From NCBI GenBank assembly GCA_014529385.2, contig CM043957.1, forward strand, positions 82,430,881 to 82,494,880: a stretch of 64,000 nt of DNA, read 5' to 3'. Source of the DNA: Adiantum capillus-veneris. Its lineage: Eukaryota; Streptophyta; Polypodiopsida; Polypodiales; Pteridaceae. A model generated the notes under the pieces. That model saw only the letters and a list, made by a program, of their open reading frames with translations, had not been told where the DNA came from and ran no database searches. A program made the translations under genes and the position numbers. Below, one piece after another: positions 20,626-30,560 of the stretch; positions within the stretch are counted from its first letter, which is position 1, and every line of letters begins with the position of its first letter.

Positions 20626-21600
20626 TTATGGTATCTTTCTTGGCATGGGAGTGGAGATGCACGACATCCACCCCCTCTGAACCTGCAAAGCCTCCGATTT
20701 GTGCCAACTGCACTTATGAAGCATCATCAAGAGCATCATTAGACTCATCGTCTGATGCATACATAACACTATCTTCAGGAGGTTGATTTGTGTTAAAATC
20801 CTCAATATTAATCTCACCTTCTTAGTGCTTGAACAACTTAACTCTTTTTCTCACTATAGGCACCTTGAGCTCAGTGCCATCAAGCTCATATAATCTATAG
20901 ATCGCATTATCATAAACATAAACATAATCTATAGGTCGCATTATCATAAGCATTGAAGTGTACTGATTCTCCAGACTACTATCATATACAAGGACCCAAT
21001 CCCCATCTTTAATAGAATGAGGTCGTAGTCTATGATTACCATCAAATGCTGAGCTTTATTCTTCAACCTTGCTTCCTTAAGCTTTACTTTAGCATGTTCA
21101 ATATCTTCCTGACGCCTTTCAAGTTGGATAATGTGCAAAGCAAGCAAACCTTCTGTAGACATACCTTCTTCCCATGGCATTATGGTCCAAGAAATAACCG
21201 CTTCCTCTGTTAGGCATAATGGGTTTTTTCCCATACATTAGCTCAAAGGGCATAAAACCTATAATAGAACTATGTGTAGTTTGATCAGTCCATAAAGCAA
21301 ATGGTAGGAGTTTAGGCCAATCACCGATATGTCCTTGGCATGCCTTTGCTAAATCTTTAACAATAGGCGGATGCCCTCTTTCACTTTTACCATTACCCTC
21401 TGGATTGTACGTTGTAGTGAGAGCCAATTTAATGCCCAAGTGACCAAAGAAATCTTGAGCTTCATCTACATCCAGCTCTCCTCTATCAGCAGTAACTCTA
21501 CCAACACATCTATACCTGGAAATAACATCCTCAAGCAAAAACTTGCATACAAAATTGGTAGCTTTAGTACGCAAAGCTCTGCCTTCCACCTGATTAAGCC
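20626..21600 (-). pseudogene. Ty3/gypsy integrase and pol C-terminus fragment
   Basis: On the minus strand 21589-21230 gives the second half of an integrase core: VTADRGELDVDEAQDFFGHL, TTYNPEGNGKSERGHPPIVK and LPFALWTDQTTHSSIIGFMP, then FELMYGKKPIMP. This fits the D...NP..NG..ER pattern and the following FELVYG block of gypsy elements. It continues after a frame change into TMPWEEGMSTEGLLALHIIQ and LERRQEDIEHAKVKLKEAR (21190-21060) and a GIGSLYMIVVW region. RT, RNase H and LTRs are missing. Several frameshifts are present. Confidence 0.85.
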
Positions 21601-21989
21601 GTACTCACCCTTACATGATTAAGCCTATCCCCTTGTCCACAATACGCACTATCGCAGCCAAATTCGGCTTAGCCCACTCCCTTCGATGCAAGAGAGAGCG
21701 TTGGGGAAATGGAGAAGATTCGAATCGGTTATGTACATTATGCTCATTGCAAGTTCAAGAGTTTGAGTACTACACACTACTAGAGTGCTCATCTTCTGGT
21801 CACATTTGAACTTACTTCCCTCACATTTTTAGCCATGACTTAGACCTACACACTTTCCTCTCCCAGCCACAGTGTGGGCTCTCCATTGAGACTCTCATCA
21901 CCACAATTTTGGAGCAACTCATCGTGTACGTTTCTCTCCCTCTCTCAATGTGTTCTCTCTCCCTTTACACGCAATGTGCGCACTCTCTC

Positions 21990-22059
<70 letters not shown>

Positions 22060-22102
22060 ATGCTTCCCCTCTTTCTCTTTCTTCTCCTCCATGCCACCTC
22101 TC

Positions 22103-22159
<57 letters not shown>

Positions 22160-22249
22160 CATTCAGTAAGGACATCTACCTTGCCTTGCATTCAATCTCT
22201 CACCTTGCCCTTTCAAAAAATGGTTTTAACTCGTGCTATAAGGTGAGAC
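21601..22249. repeat. CT and CA microsatellite cluster
   Basis: CT runs at about 21993-22024, a CA run at 22025-22056 and a long CT run at 22100-22155. No gene is recognisable. The frames spanning it are low complexity. Confidence 0.85.
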
Positions 22250-22850
22250 TTGGATGTAGCCAATGTGATTTCAATGTGCCAAGGCAATCAAGTCCCTCCA
22301 TCCATTCAAACTTCACAAGTAGGTCAGGATGAAGGAGAACCTTTGAACAAAAGGACTCTCGTGGATCGACTAAATTCATCGACACAAGGAGAAGAGGAAG
22401 ATGTGCGAGAAGAGGTTGATTCAATTATTCACACACTTTTGTGATTGGTTGGATGATCCCTATATTGACAAAGATGGAAGGCTTCCACTTATGCCAATAT
22501 ACAAGTTAAAATTCAAACCTACAATCCGCAATCATGATGATCAAATTGATTTTCTCCAAGGCTTTATCCATAGCTATGGTTATCAACCAAGATTGGGAGA
22601 GTTTATAGTCTGGGAGTTCTTACTCGACCAACCATCCTTTGAGAAAAGATACTCACATTGCATGTAAGCACTAAAAAAGAAGTATAACAAGATGCTTCGC
22701 ACCCACCCTAACAGGTCACACATGGCAAACATACTTTGTAGTATGGGACGACAACCATCAAGCGAAAGCTTGGATGGACTTGCTCAATAATGCAACAAAC
22801 ATCAAAGAGAAGAGGCTCCATACGTCCATTATCAAGGCATAAGTTTACCT
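22250..22850 (+). pseudogene. ParB-like (DGQH-type) gene fragment
   Basis: An acidic stretch (GEEEDVREEVDSIIHTL) leads, after a frameshift in a T run near 22437, into DWLDDPYIDKDGRLPLMPIY, KLKFKPTIRNHDDQIDFLQG and FIHSYGYQPRLGEFIVW. Near 22725 a further frame reads TYFVVWDDNHQAKAWMDLL. The sequence resembles the N-terminal fold of ParB/Srx-type domains: a PI..L arm, a GF/GY-P segment, then a DG(Q/N)H(R)..A signature, here WDDNHQAKAW. A related arrangement occurs at 46.3-49.0 kb. The assignment is by pattern only. At least two frameshifts are present and the C-terminal half cannot be followed. Confidence 0.4.
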
Positions 22851-23739
22851 TTGGGAGATGGCTATTCTATTGATTCTACGAGCAATACTTGGGATAATTA
22901 AATCTAAACTTTTCGATTTATAATCATTAGTAAACATTCTCCCTAGTGTTGCCATGCTTGCTTCGGGGTTAGGACACCCTTCCAAGATTTATTCATATTG
23001 CATTGCCTAGGGTTTGCACATCTTACCTCCATTGTGTCACATCTAGATTCTAGAGCCCGAATTGCGTGATTTGGTACAAAAGCATATGAAGATCAATACC
23101 CAAGGTACTAATCGATTAAGGTGGGTACAAATTTCTGTAGCATTTGTTGCACAGCTAATCAAGAAGGTATGCTATGCTCTAAACCATTTGACTTGCAAAT
23201 AACAAAGGTGTGTGCTCCTTATTAATTCTCTTTGGAATCTCTAATTTGCAAGATGATTTTATGAAAGCCTTCCATGCAAAGATTAAGACATTCCACGTGA
23301 AGGAAACCTTGAGTGCATTGTGTTGCGGGATGTTTGCAATGAAAGGAAGGAGAAGCATCTTTTATAGGTAAACAATACTTTCATGAGAAGAGTGTACAAT
23401 TATGTGCGACAATGGTTTACCATGGTTCAACCTATGTGTGCACTACTACAAATGGCGTGACAAAGCCAATAAATCCTCAGTCAACAAGATAATCACGCTT
23501 GCAAGGTCCTATGTAAGGTGTGATCCAAGCGGAAGAGGGGTAGAACTTACCTCTTTTTATCATGTGGTGCAAAGTTCCGAGGAAGTCGTTCCTAATTGGG
23601 TGATCTAAATTGATCTTCTAGTGCATTAGTACTTGATCAAAAGCATTTGTGTGCATCAAACAGGCCCTATTCTTTAGATCGCCCGCAATGTGCAATGTAT
23701 AAAGTTATACACGCTTATTGATGTCATCAAGAGAAATAT
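22851..23739. other. Unassigned region with coding-like scraps
   Basis: Short plus-strand segments such as 23058-23160 (PELRDLVQKHMK) and 23230-23610 read as protein-like in changing frames. They may be the diverged 3' part of the ParB-like gene upstream. No family was recognised. Confidence 0.35.
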
Positions 23740-24416
23740 TGTGCCCTACATTTTGACAATTTTCTCCATCTATATCTTCAAGTAGTACCCAATCATCCCC
23801 TGAGCTATAATTTATATTTCCATTATTTGCACTACCACCTAGAAGTCCAAATGGAACCTAGTTCCTCCACACTCGAGGGAGGACTGTCCTCAATAGTCTC
23901 CTGCTCCAAGAAGTCCTTAAGAACGAGAAGGAGACTAATCTCTACGTCAATGCCACCGATTGAGATGGTGATGTTGAACTCAAACTATCTCTTCACTGTG
24001 CTCTTCTCCCATTCCCCTTCCATTCTAGGCCTACCCTTAAGGCTTTGGGACATGGACACATCGTTCATGTCACCAATAAAGCGTATAGCTTTCTTCATCC
24101 TCACCATCACACCTACAATTTCAATGGCCTGAGAACAAAGCTTAAACGACTCTTGCTTCCCAGAAGCATATAGCAAGAGAGACATGGGAATGCATCGAGC
24201 AACATCATTACCATGAGACATGACTCTTACCGGCGCAGCCTTGCCTCCTATGAATGGCACACGATCATGATGCTTATACAGAACTTGCAAATAGCATAGA
24301 CTTACTGGGTTCTTACCTGCACAACCAACTGAGCACTCCAAGTGGGCACGTGGTACACAACAAACCAAGCACGCAGATAAAACCTTCACAACAAGAACTC
24401 TGGAGCCTGGCTTCAC
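23740..24416 (-). pseudogene. Unidentified gene fragment, possibly Alba-like
   Basis: The minus strand reads VPFIGGKAAPVRVMSHGNDV, ARCIPMSLLLYASGKQESFK and LCSQAIEIVGVMVRMKKAIR. The pattern V.V.S.G....C...L.LL..GK...L...AIE.V....RMKK resembles an Alba DNA/RNA-binding domain, but this is by eye only. It continues past a stop near 23985 into FEFNITISIGGIDVEISLLL and later an acidic segment, SGDDWVLLEDIDGENCQNV, ending near 23720. The consistency of sense across three frames suggests a real exon with indels. Function is unknown. Confidence 0.35.
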
Positions 24417-24583
24417 AAGCAGGAGCGTAGGTTTTTATGGCTTCAGTCTTTTAACGACCCCTAGGCCTCTTTCTCAGCGACATTGCCCCGGGGGGGGGGG
24501 GGGGGGGGGAGAGATTCATCCATAGCTAGAGAGAGCGTGAGAGACTTCTTCTTACACCTAACCACAAATGTCTTGAAGGGGTA

Positions 24584-24698
24584 GGGAATGGTCCCTCAAG
24601 GACCATTTCCCATAATCCTTCGACCCCTTGGCAACCAGCGGATGCTTGGAGCCATGGGGGAGGAGGATTGTGGGGAATGGTCCATGAGGGACCATTCC
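24584..24698. repeat. Two related hairpins built on GGAATGGTCC
   Basis: Hairpin 1 pairs GGGAATGGTCC (24584-24594) with GGACCATTTCCC (24600-24611) with one bulge. Hairpin 2 pairs GGAATGGTCC (24674-24683) perfectly with GGACCATTCC (24689-24698). The two are also direct repeats of one another about 90 bp apart. Confidence 0.75.
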
Positions 24699-25433
24699 TG
24701 GCCGTCAAGGGTCAGGGGGAGGGGGGCCAATAGGCATGCGAGGCCAGAGGGCAAATGACACCCGATGACAGTGATGCTACAAGTCGGCTACTCTCCCTGT
24801 ATGTCCATCCCTTGTGGCCTCTGTGCTAGCCTACTGCAGGCCTCACCACAATTAGCATCACGTCGCCTGCATGCAGTGCTCAGCTACAGCTAGCCAATCG
24901 CCGCGCCCTGACTCGGTTTCTTACTGGTGTACGCATGCTGTCAAAACTCCCAGGCTTTGCAGCAAGCCGCTTCTATGCGGTCTCGACTATTGAGGCCTGC
25001 ACTTAATTTTAAACCTGAGTGACTGAGTCTCACTGTGTACGTCAATTGGTTTCTTTTATTCCTTGCACTGACTTGGTGTGCAATTATTGGAGTGCACAGG
25101 CGATTATTCCGGGCACTGACTTGCCATGCAATCATTGGCTATGATGATTGGCAATGATTGGAGGAGGCAGGCGATGTTTCCGCATATGCTGAGCTGGACA
25201 CCTGATATTGGTCGACGGCGCCTCTGAAATTCTGCGTGCTGAGATGTCATGCATCAAACAACCCTCCACATTGATTATGTCTAGTAATGCGGGCGGGATG
25301 GACGGCCAGGATGGTCTGCCCCCTGACCCCCGACTTTGACGATGTTAGAATCATAGAATCCATCTACAACCTTCTTAGCACATTTGTATTCACATCTTTT
25401 GTAGTGAAAGAGTTTTTGTCCTCAATTAACCCG

Positions 25434-25507
25434 TGGGGGGTGGGGGGGGGGGGGGGGGGCGGGGGGGGGGGGGGGTGGGTGGGTGTGGGGTGGTGGGAGG
25501 GGGGGGT
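25434..25507 (+). repeat. Extremely G-rich tract (potential G-quadruplex)
   Basis: About 74 bases are almost all G with rare T, C and A, including runs of more than ten G. It meets the usual four-G-run pattern many times over. Assembly accuracy is doubtful in such a run. Confidence 0.85.
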
Positions 25508-25560
25508 TTGGGACCGTACATCCTTAAAAGGAAGACTTGGATCGTGAACACAAAGACAGA

Positions 25561-27190
25561 ATGGTAGCCTTGGAGTGCGAGCGAGACGCACGCGAAGAAA
25601 GAAGAGTGGCCTTTGAGCGCGAGCGCGACGAACGGAAGAAAGAAAAGCGGCCATGGAGTTGGAGCGTGAGGCCCAGCGAGAACAACGCATGAACAACTTG
25701 GTCCTACATGTCCTCTCCTCGAAACCCGAGCCGGCCAAATATATTGGTGGTTCTTCAAGTGGCGCAAGCCACGATTCAAACTCCAACAACCCCGTCACAG
25801 AGAAGATCACGTTCAGTATGTATGATGGTAAGATGGATGCTACGATTATTCATTCTTGGTTGCATCAATTTAATGCTTATTTTGCGACAACTAAGAAGAC
25901 AAGGAATAACCGGGTTTTGACGGCGGCAGCCATGTACCTTGCCGGTGATGCCATAAATTGGTACCACGCATGGCAAGAGACACAGTTGGCTGCGCACCTA
26001 GAGGAAGCCGACGAAGACGCGCCCCTTCCCTTCAATTGGGCCAACTTTCAAGACAAGCTCAAGACACGGTTCATGCCACCACAGTACCTAGCACGTTTGA
26101 AGGATGATTGGCGCGCTCTCAAGCAAAATGGTATGCCAGTTATGTCTTTCTCTAATCGTGTTTTGCAACTAGGCACCCAATTATGCAAATCGGATGATGA
26201 GCCCAAAGAGGCATTCCTTTATGGATTGGACGAGTATATCAAGTATGATGTCGAGGTGTTGGATCCAATCGACCTCAACAAGGCGGTAGCGATTGCTCTC
26301 GCATAGGAGATGAAGCACAACAAGGGAAAGCCAAAGGAAAACAAGACTTCCACAAGTACCTCTCAGACTTCGCAGAACCCTCAGAACTATAAGAACAGTA
26401 AGAACATTAACTCTTCTAACCAATCTTCCAATGGTCTCTCAGAAAAGAACTCTCCAAATGAACCTAAGGGTAAAGCTAACAAAATTGCTAAACCTAAGCT
26501 CATAAACCTAAGCTCACTCCAAAACAAGGAATTTTAGGAGGTTACATCACATCGGAAGAGCAAAGCATTTATTCTAAGGAAGGTCGTCGTTATCACTGTC
26601 ACATTAAGGGTCACATAAAAAGGACATGTCCTAAGCTTGACTCTAATGAATCTAAAGAATCCATAGAAACCAATTCCTCTGTCAATGCAATAAATGACAA
26701 CACGAGTGTGCCCCAAGTTTCTCATGACCCTCCATTGATGAGTCTCTCATTAAATGTTATGATCATATGAAGGGGCAGCGTTTTGTCATATTGTTTGACC
26801 TACGCAGTATGCATGATGTGATTAGTCCCTCTCTTGTTGAGAGAGCCCGCCTAGAGGTTAGTCAGAAATCTCCTCTCAAGGTCTCTGGCTTCGCTCCCGA
26901 TATGGACTCTCTCATCACGAAAGAATGCCTTGATGTGTTGTTTACAGTTCAACAAGCTCCTTTTTCGTAGAAAATTTTTAGTCTCTCCTCTCTCAGGATG
27001 TGATATGATTTTGGGCATTCGATGGTTTTGTGAGCATAACCCTCTCATTGATTGGGCGGAAAATACGTTCACTATCAATGCCAAAAGTGATTCTCCCCTT
27101 GTCATTCGTGGAGAGAAAGTTGTTCATTCTTCATCTCTCCTTTCTAATGTGCAGGCAAAGATTGCAAAGAACCAAGAGAAGGAGACTCTA
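25561..27190 (+). pseudogene. Ty3/gypsy gag-protease fragment
   Basis: A charged coiled-coil start (ERDARE.., ERERDERKKEK, LEREAQREQRMNNL) precedes a Retrotrans_gag domain: TEKITFSMYDGKMDATIIHS, WLHQFNAYFA, MYLAGDAINWYHAW, FQDKLKTRFMPPQYLARLKD and FSNRVLQLGTQL. A TAG stop at 26304-26306 interrupts it. A degenerate zinc knuckle (RYHCHIKGHIKRTC, first Cys lost) lies near 26590. A retropepsin-like region follows (VILFDLRSMHDVISPSLVE, then GCDMILGIRWFCEHNPLIDW), in which the active-site D-S/T-G is replaced by DLRS. Frameshifts occur near 25650, 26540 and 26960. RT and integrase are absent; a Copia LTR begins right after. Confidence 0.85.
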
Positions 27191-27191
27191 T

Positions 27192-28756
27192 TGTTGGGTT
27201 AAAGGCCTAAATAACCCCTTTTTGTACATTTTTATACTTTATCCAGGTAATATGAACCTGGACACATTTTTTAACAGTCACTTATAATAAAAGTGGAAAA
27301 ACCCAAAACTCACTTATTGAGTTTTCTCCAAAAACGTGAGCTCTCTCTCTCTCCCTCTTCGTTCTGCTAGCGCTTCCCTTCTGCAGCATAGTGCCTCCAC
27401 TTCAAGCCTCAAGGCCTGCACATCTTCGCGTGCTCTATCACTTGCACACACCGCCGTGCGCTCATCAACTGGTATCAGAGCCCAATTAGGGTTTTCTCCC
27501 AAACCTGCGAACGCTGATTTTCAGCCAAGGAGGTCAACTTTCATGCGAGATTTTGCAATTTTATCGCCAAAGGACTCGTCCCCAGACACTAGAGAGCTCT
27601 CGGCAAGTGAAACTGACCTAAAACAGGCTGAAATTAGGTCAAAATCAGCAAATTACAGGTTATGATAGCAAAATATAGGTTTTGCAAATGATGTATTAAG
27701 GTGTGGGAACACTTTTCTAAGTCCCCCCTACCTGAAAACACTGAAATTGCCGAAAAACAGGTCCTAAAACAGGTGTTTAGAGTAAATTTCATATTTACGC
27801 AGGTTTTTGCAAGTGTTTTTATGATGCGACTACATTGGGGGAAGTGCAAATTGAAGCAATCTATGCACGTTTAACAAAGTTTGGCTATGTATGACCATTT
27901 GTGGCTCAATGTCATACAATTTGATGCTACAAATTGGGGTTTTTGCTCTTACATGCTTCTAAAGGCTGTGCATTAGCCTTATGTATATTTTGTGAGGTTC
28001 AAAACAACTAAATTTGTAATTTTTCAGCACAAATTCGCTCGCTGAAATTTACTGCACATAATTTTCAGAAAAAAAAAATTGTCCAAATCGACCTATGTTG
28101 CCCCAAATTGCTCCTATGGCCATTTGGAGCTGTAGTGCACACCTCTGTGAGGCTATACTCCGGTTTTTGCGCATTTTGCCCAAAAATTCAGTGTAGTAGC
28201 CCTCTTATTCGTGCAACTATGGTCTGATCTTCTTCGGATGTGAAGAATCTCTTTGAGATTAGGAGATTCGATGGAATAGGCTTCGACCTTTGGAGAGACA
28301 GGATTCAAGGAATCCTATTCCTTAAGGATTGTGAAGGGGCACTTGAACAGATAAAGCCATAGAATATGACAGATGAAGCATAGGTTAGCCTGAACAGGAA
28401 GGCTATTACATACATTACAATGGCCATGACCGATGAGACAGTCATTGATGTTAAAGGTCTCACGATTGCCTTTGATGTGTGGGAGAAGTTAAAGGGAATG
28501 TATGAGAATACAACGCCTGCCAACCAAGTGCATTTGATGCGAAAACTTGTTGGCATGCAACTAGATGAGTCCAAGAGCGCTGCAGAGCACTTGTCGTTGT
28601 TCGCAGGTACTTTGTCGCAGTTATACAGGATTCAGGCTTGCCTCCCTTTGATGATAAGCTGAAAGCTATCTTCTTGCTTATGACCTTACTTGAGTCATGG
28701 GAAACATCGGTGGTTTCATTGTCGATTAACCCTAATTTGACCTTTGATGGTGTTAG
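27192..28756 (+). mobile_element. Truncated Copia element: 5' LTR, PBS and partial gag
   Basis: A putative 276-bp LTR (27192-27467, TGTTGGG...CTCATCA) is followed at once by ACTGGTATCAGAGCCC, a primer binding site for initiator tRNA-Met. After about 750 bp of leader, gag begins near 28232: SSDVKNLFEIRRFDG, FDLWRDRIQGILFLKDCEGA, LNRKAITYITMAM, FDVWEKLKGMYENTTPANQV and HLMRKLVGMQLDESKSAAEH. It runs to about 28756 (LTFDGVRG). Two TAG codons at 28360-28362 and 28381-28383 both stand where family members have Trp (TGG), and a frameshift lies near 28630. No pol region or 3' LTR was found. Confidence 0.8.
27468..27483 (+). other. Primer binding site (initiator tRNA-Met)
   Basis: ACTGGTATCAGAGCCC lies directly after the CTCATCA end of the LTR. 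Confidence 0.85.
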
Positions 28757-29011
28757 AGGTTCTAAGACCATATTAGGTAAAGTGGGAAAATCCCAATTCC
28801 CAGGTTGGACAACTTTCAATATATCATGTATAAAATATAGAGATTTTGTCAAAAATTTGAGTTTTCTTAAGGTCTCATTCCACTTTATGCACATACAATA
28901 CACAATGAAAACAACTAAAATATCATGGTTTCAATCAATTGGATTATTAGGAGAGGAGTATATTGCATCCATTATCGTTGTCTATGTTCTATTGTCCTAC
29001 CTACAACTTAT
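28757..29011. other. Unassigned spacer, pre-insertion target of the Copia element
   Basis: AT-rich, with no coding sense. It ends in CTTAT (29007-29011), the target site of the Copia element. After removal of the element, the sequence joins to CTCAACATGGAGAGC and the start of the satellite domain. Confidence 0.5.
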
Positions 29012-29238
29012 TGTTACCATATACATGTGGTAGTGATGTGTGTGAACACACTAGGACCGCCGGGGCATTTTTTCCCTCTTTAGGAGGTTTTTTCCCCCGT
29101 GCATTGTATATACGCCCATCACTCTAGGGCTATCTATCTTTCCATTGCACACTAAGTAACACACTCTCTATTGTGTGCCTTGAGCTTCCTTCGTCTTCTC
29201 CAAGCTGTGTGTGTTTCTCTGCAACCCTAATTCCAACA
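29012..29238 (+). repeat. 5' LTR (227 bp)
   Basis: TGTTACCATATACATG ... CCTAATTCCAACA. It is short, with a TATATA motif in the middle (GCATTGTATATACGCCC) as the possible core promoter. Confidence 0.95.
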
Positions 29239-29240
29239 AT

Positions 29241-29253
29241 TGGTATCAGAGCA
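29241..29253 (+). other. Primer binding site (initiator tRNA-Met)
   Basis: TGGTATCAGAGCA begins two bases after the 5' LTR, the normal Copia arrangement. Confidence 0.92.
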
Positions 29254-29600
29254 GGTCACGTCCTCCCGGGCTTAGTCGCCAGCTGCTCCAGCACACGCCT
29301 GCTCACTTTCTCCGATTTCAGTGAGCTTTGGCAAGCGTTCGCAGGTCGACAAATTTTTTGGGAGAGCTCGAAGAGCTTGGTCTGCTCAGAATTTTGATTT
29401 GGGCTCATTTCGGCCTCCGTTTCCACTACGGGCAGTACTGCACAGGCTATTTCGTCATTTTGTACAGATTTTCTGTCAGTGCCGTTTTCTGCATAACAGG
29501 TTCCTTATAGTCTTCTACGGTTTGTGCTATATAGCACAAGTTGTTCCCGCTCCATTTCTCCTATTTTCGGGCAGTTTTCACATCAGGTGCAACATTTACC

Positions 29601-30560
29601 ATGGCTGACAACAACAACACAGATGTATTCAAGATGTTTGCTGCTGAGGACAGGTTGGATGGGGACAACTACCCTATGTGGGCTTATATGATGCAACATG
29701 TTCTTGTGTCAAAAGGTGTCTGGAACATTGTGCAGGGCATTGATGTACGTCCTGGTTCTGAAGATGTAGGCGATGTTGAGGATGTTGCAGGTCTTGCTGC
29801 AAGGATTGCAGCTGTTAGAGTTGTTTTGCCTACAGCAGAACAAGCTCGTTGGGATGTTAAGGATGCGCAGGCTCATGCATTGATTGCGTTGTCTGTGAAG
29901 CGCACCATTATTCCTCACATCGTTCAGCAAAATCTGCAAAACAGGCTTGGGATATTCTAGCAGGTCTTTATGCAAGCCGCAATGAGGCTAAAATTGCTTT
30001 GCTGCGTAAAGAGCTAGAGTCGAAGATTATGCATGAGGAAGATGATATGGACACTTTCCTTGCTAGTGTCAAGGATATCAATGAGCAACTCATTTCTGCA
30101 GGTGAAGTCATTTCTGACAGTTCCCTTGTGCAGACTGTTCTTGATGCCTTACCAGATTCCTACCAGACTTTTGCTAGTACTTGGAGACTGATGACCCAAG
30201 GAAATCCTGAAGTTGTCAAGTTTGATTGCATTATGCACATTGCTGTTGCAAGAGTCACTTTCTAGAAAAAACAGGACTAGGCAGCGTGCAGTTGAACAGG
30301 CTTTTATTGCTTCTCAAAGAAAGGGTGGTAACAGTAATGCAGCCACTTCTTATGGTTCTGCTGCGAGTGGCAAAATTTCTGTTCCTAATGCTTCTGCTGG
30401 CAGCAGTTCGTCTGGCAATTCTGGTGATAAGGGCAAAAAGAAGATGCGTTGCCATTATTGTAAAGCCAATGATCACTTGATCAAGTCATGTCCTAAGTTG
30501 AAGGCCAAAGAGGCTAAGAAGAAAGAGGGTGGTTCCACTGCAAATGCTGGTTCCACTACA
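29601..30560 (+). pseudogene. Copia gag with zinc knuckle, frameshifted
   Basis: It starts at ATG 29601: MADNNNTDVFKMFAAEDRLD, DNYPMWAYMMQHVLV, then QARWDVKDAQAHALIALSV. After a frame change near 29930 it continues AKQAWDILAGLYASRN, KIALLRKELESKIMHEED and LDALPDSYQTFASTW. After another near 30225 it runs SRKNRTRQRAVEQAFIASQR to the CCHC knuckle CHYCKANDHLIKSC (about 30451-30492). This is the typical UBN2-type gag of Copia elements. With both shifts the frame cannot be translated through. Confidence 0.9.

Larger units (their letters stand above)
24417..25560. other. Non-coding region with G runs and hairpins
   Basis: It holds a G run of 20 at 24490-24509, two small hairpins at 24584-24698 and the G-rich tract at 25434-25507, all listed separately. 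No gene was recognised. Two ACTGACTTG(G/C) blocks with CAATTATTGG or CAATCATTGG are repeated at 25066-25160. Confidence 0.5.

Noticed and set aside
25364-25810. Pro-rich minus-strand frame across the G-rich tract
   Set aside because: The Pro run is the reverse strand of the G tract, and the remainder is the antisense of the gypsy gag start.
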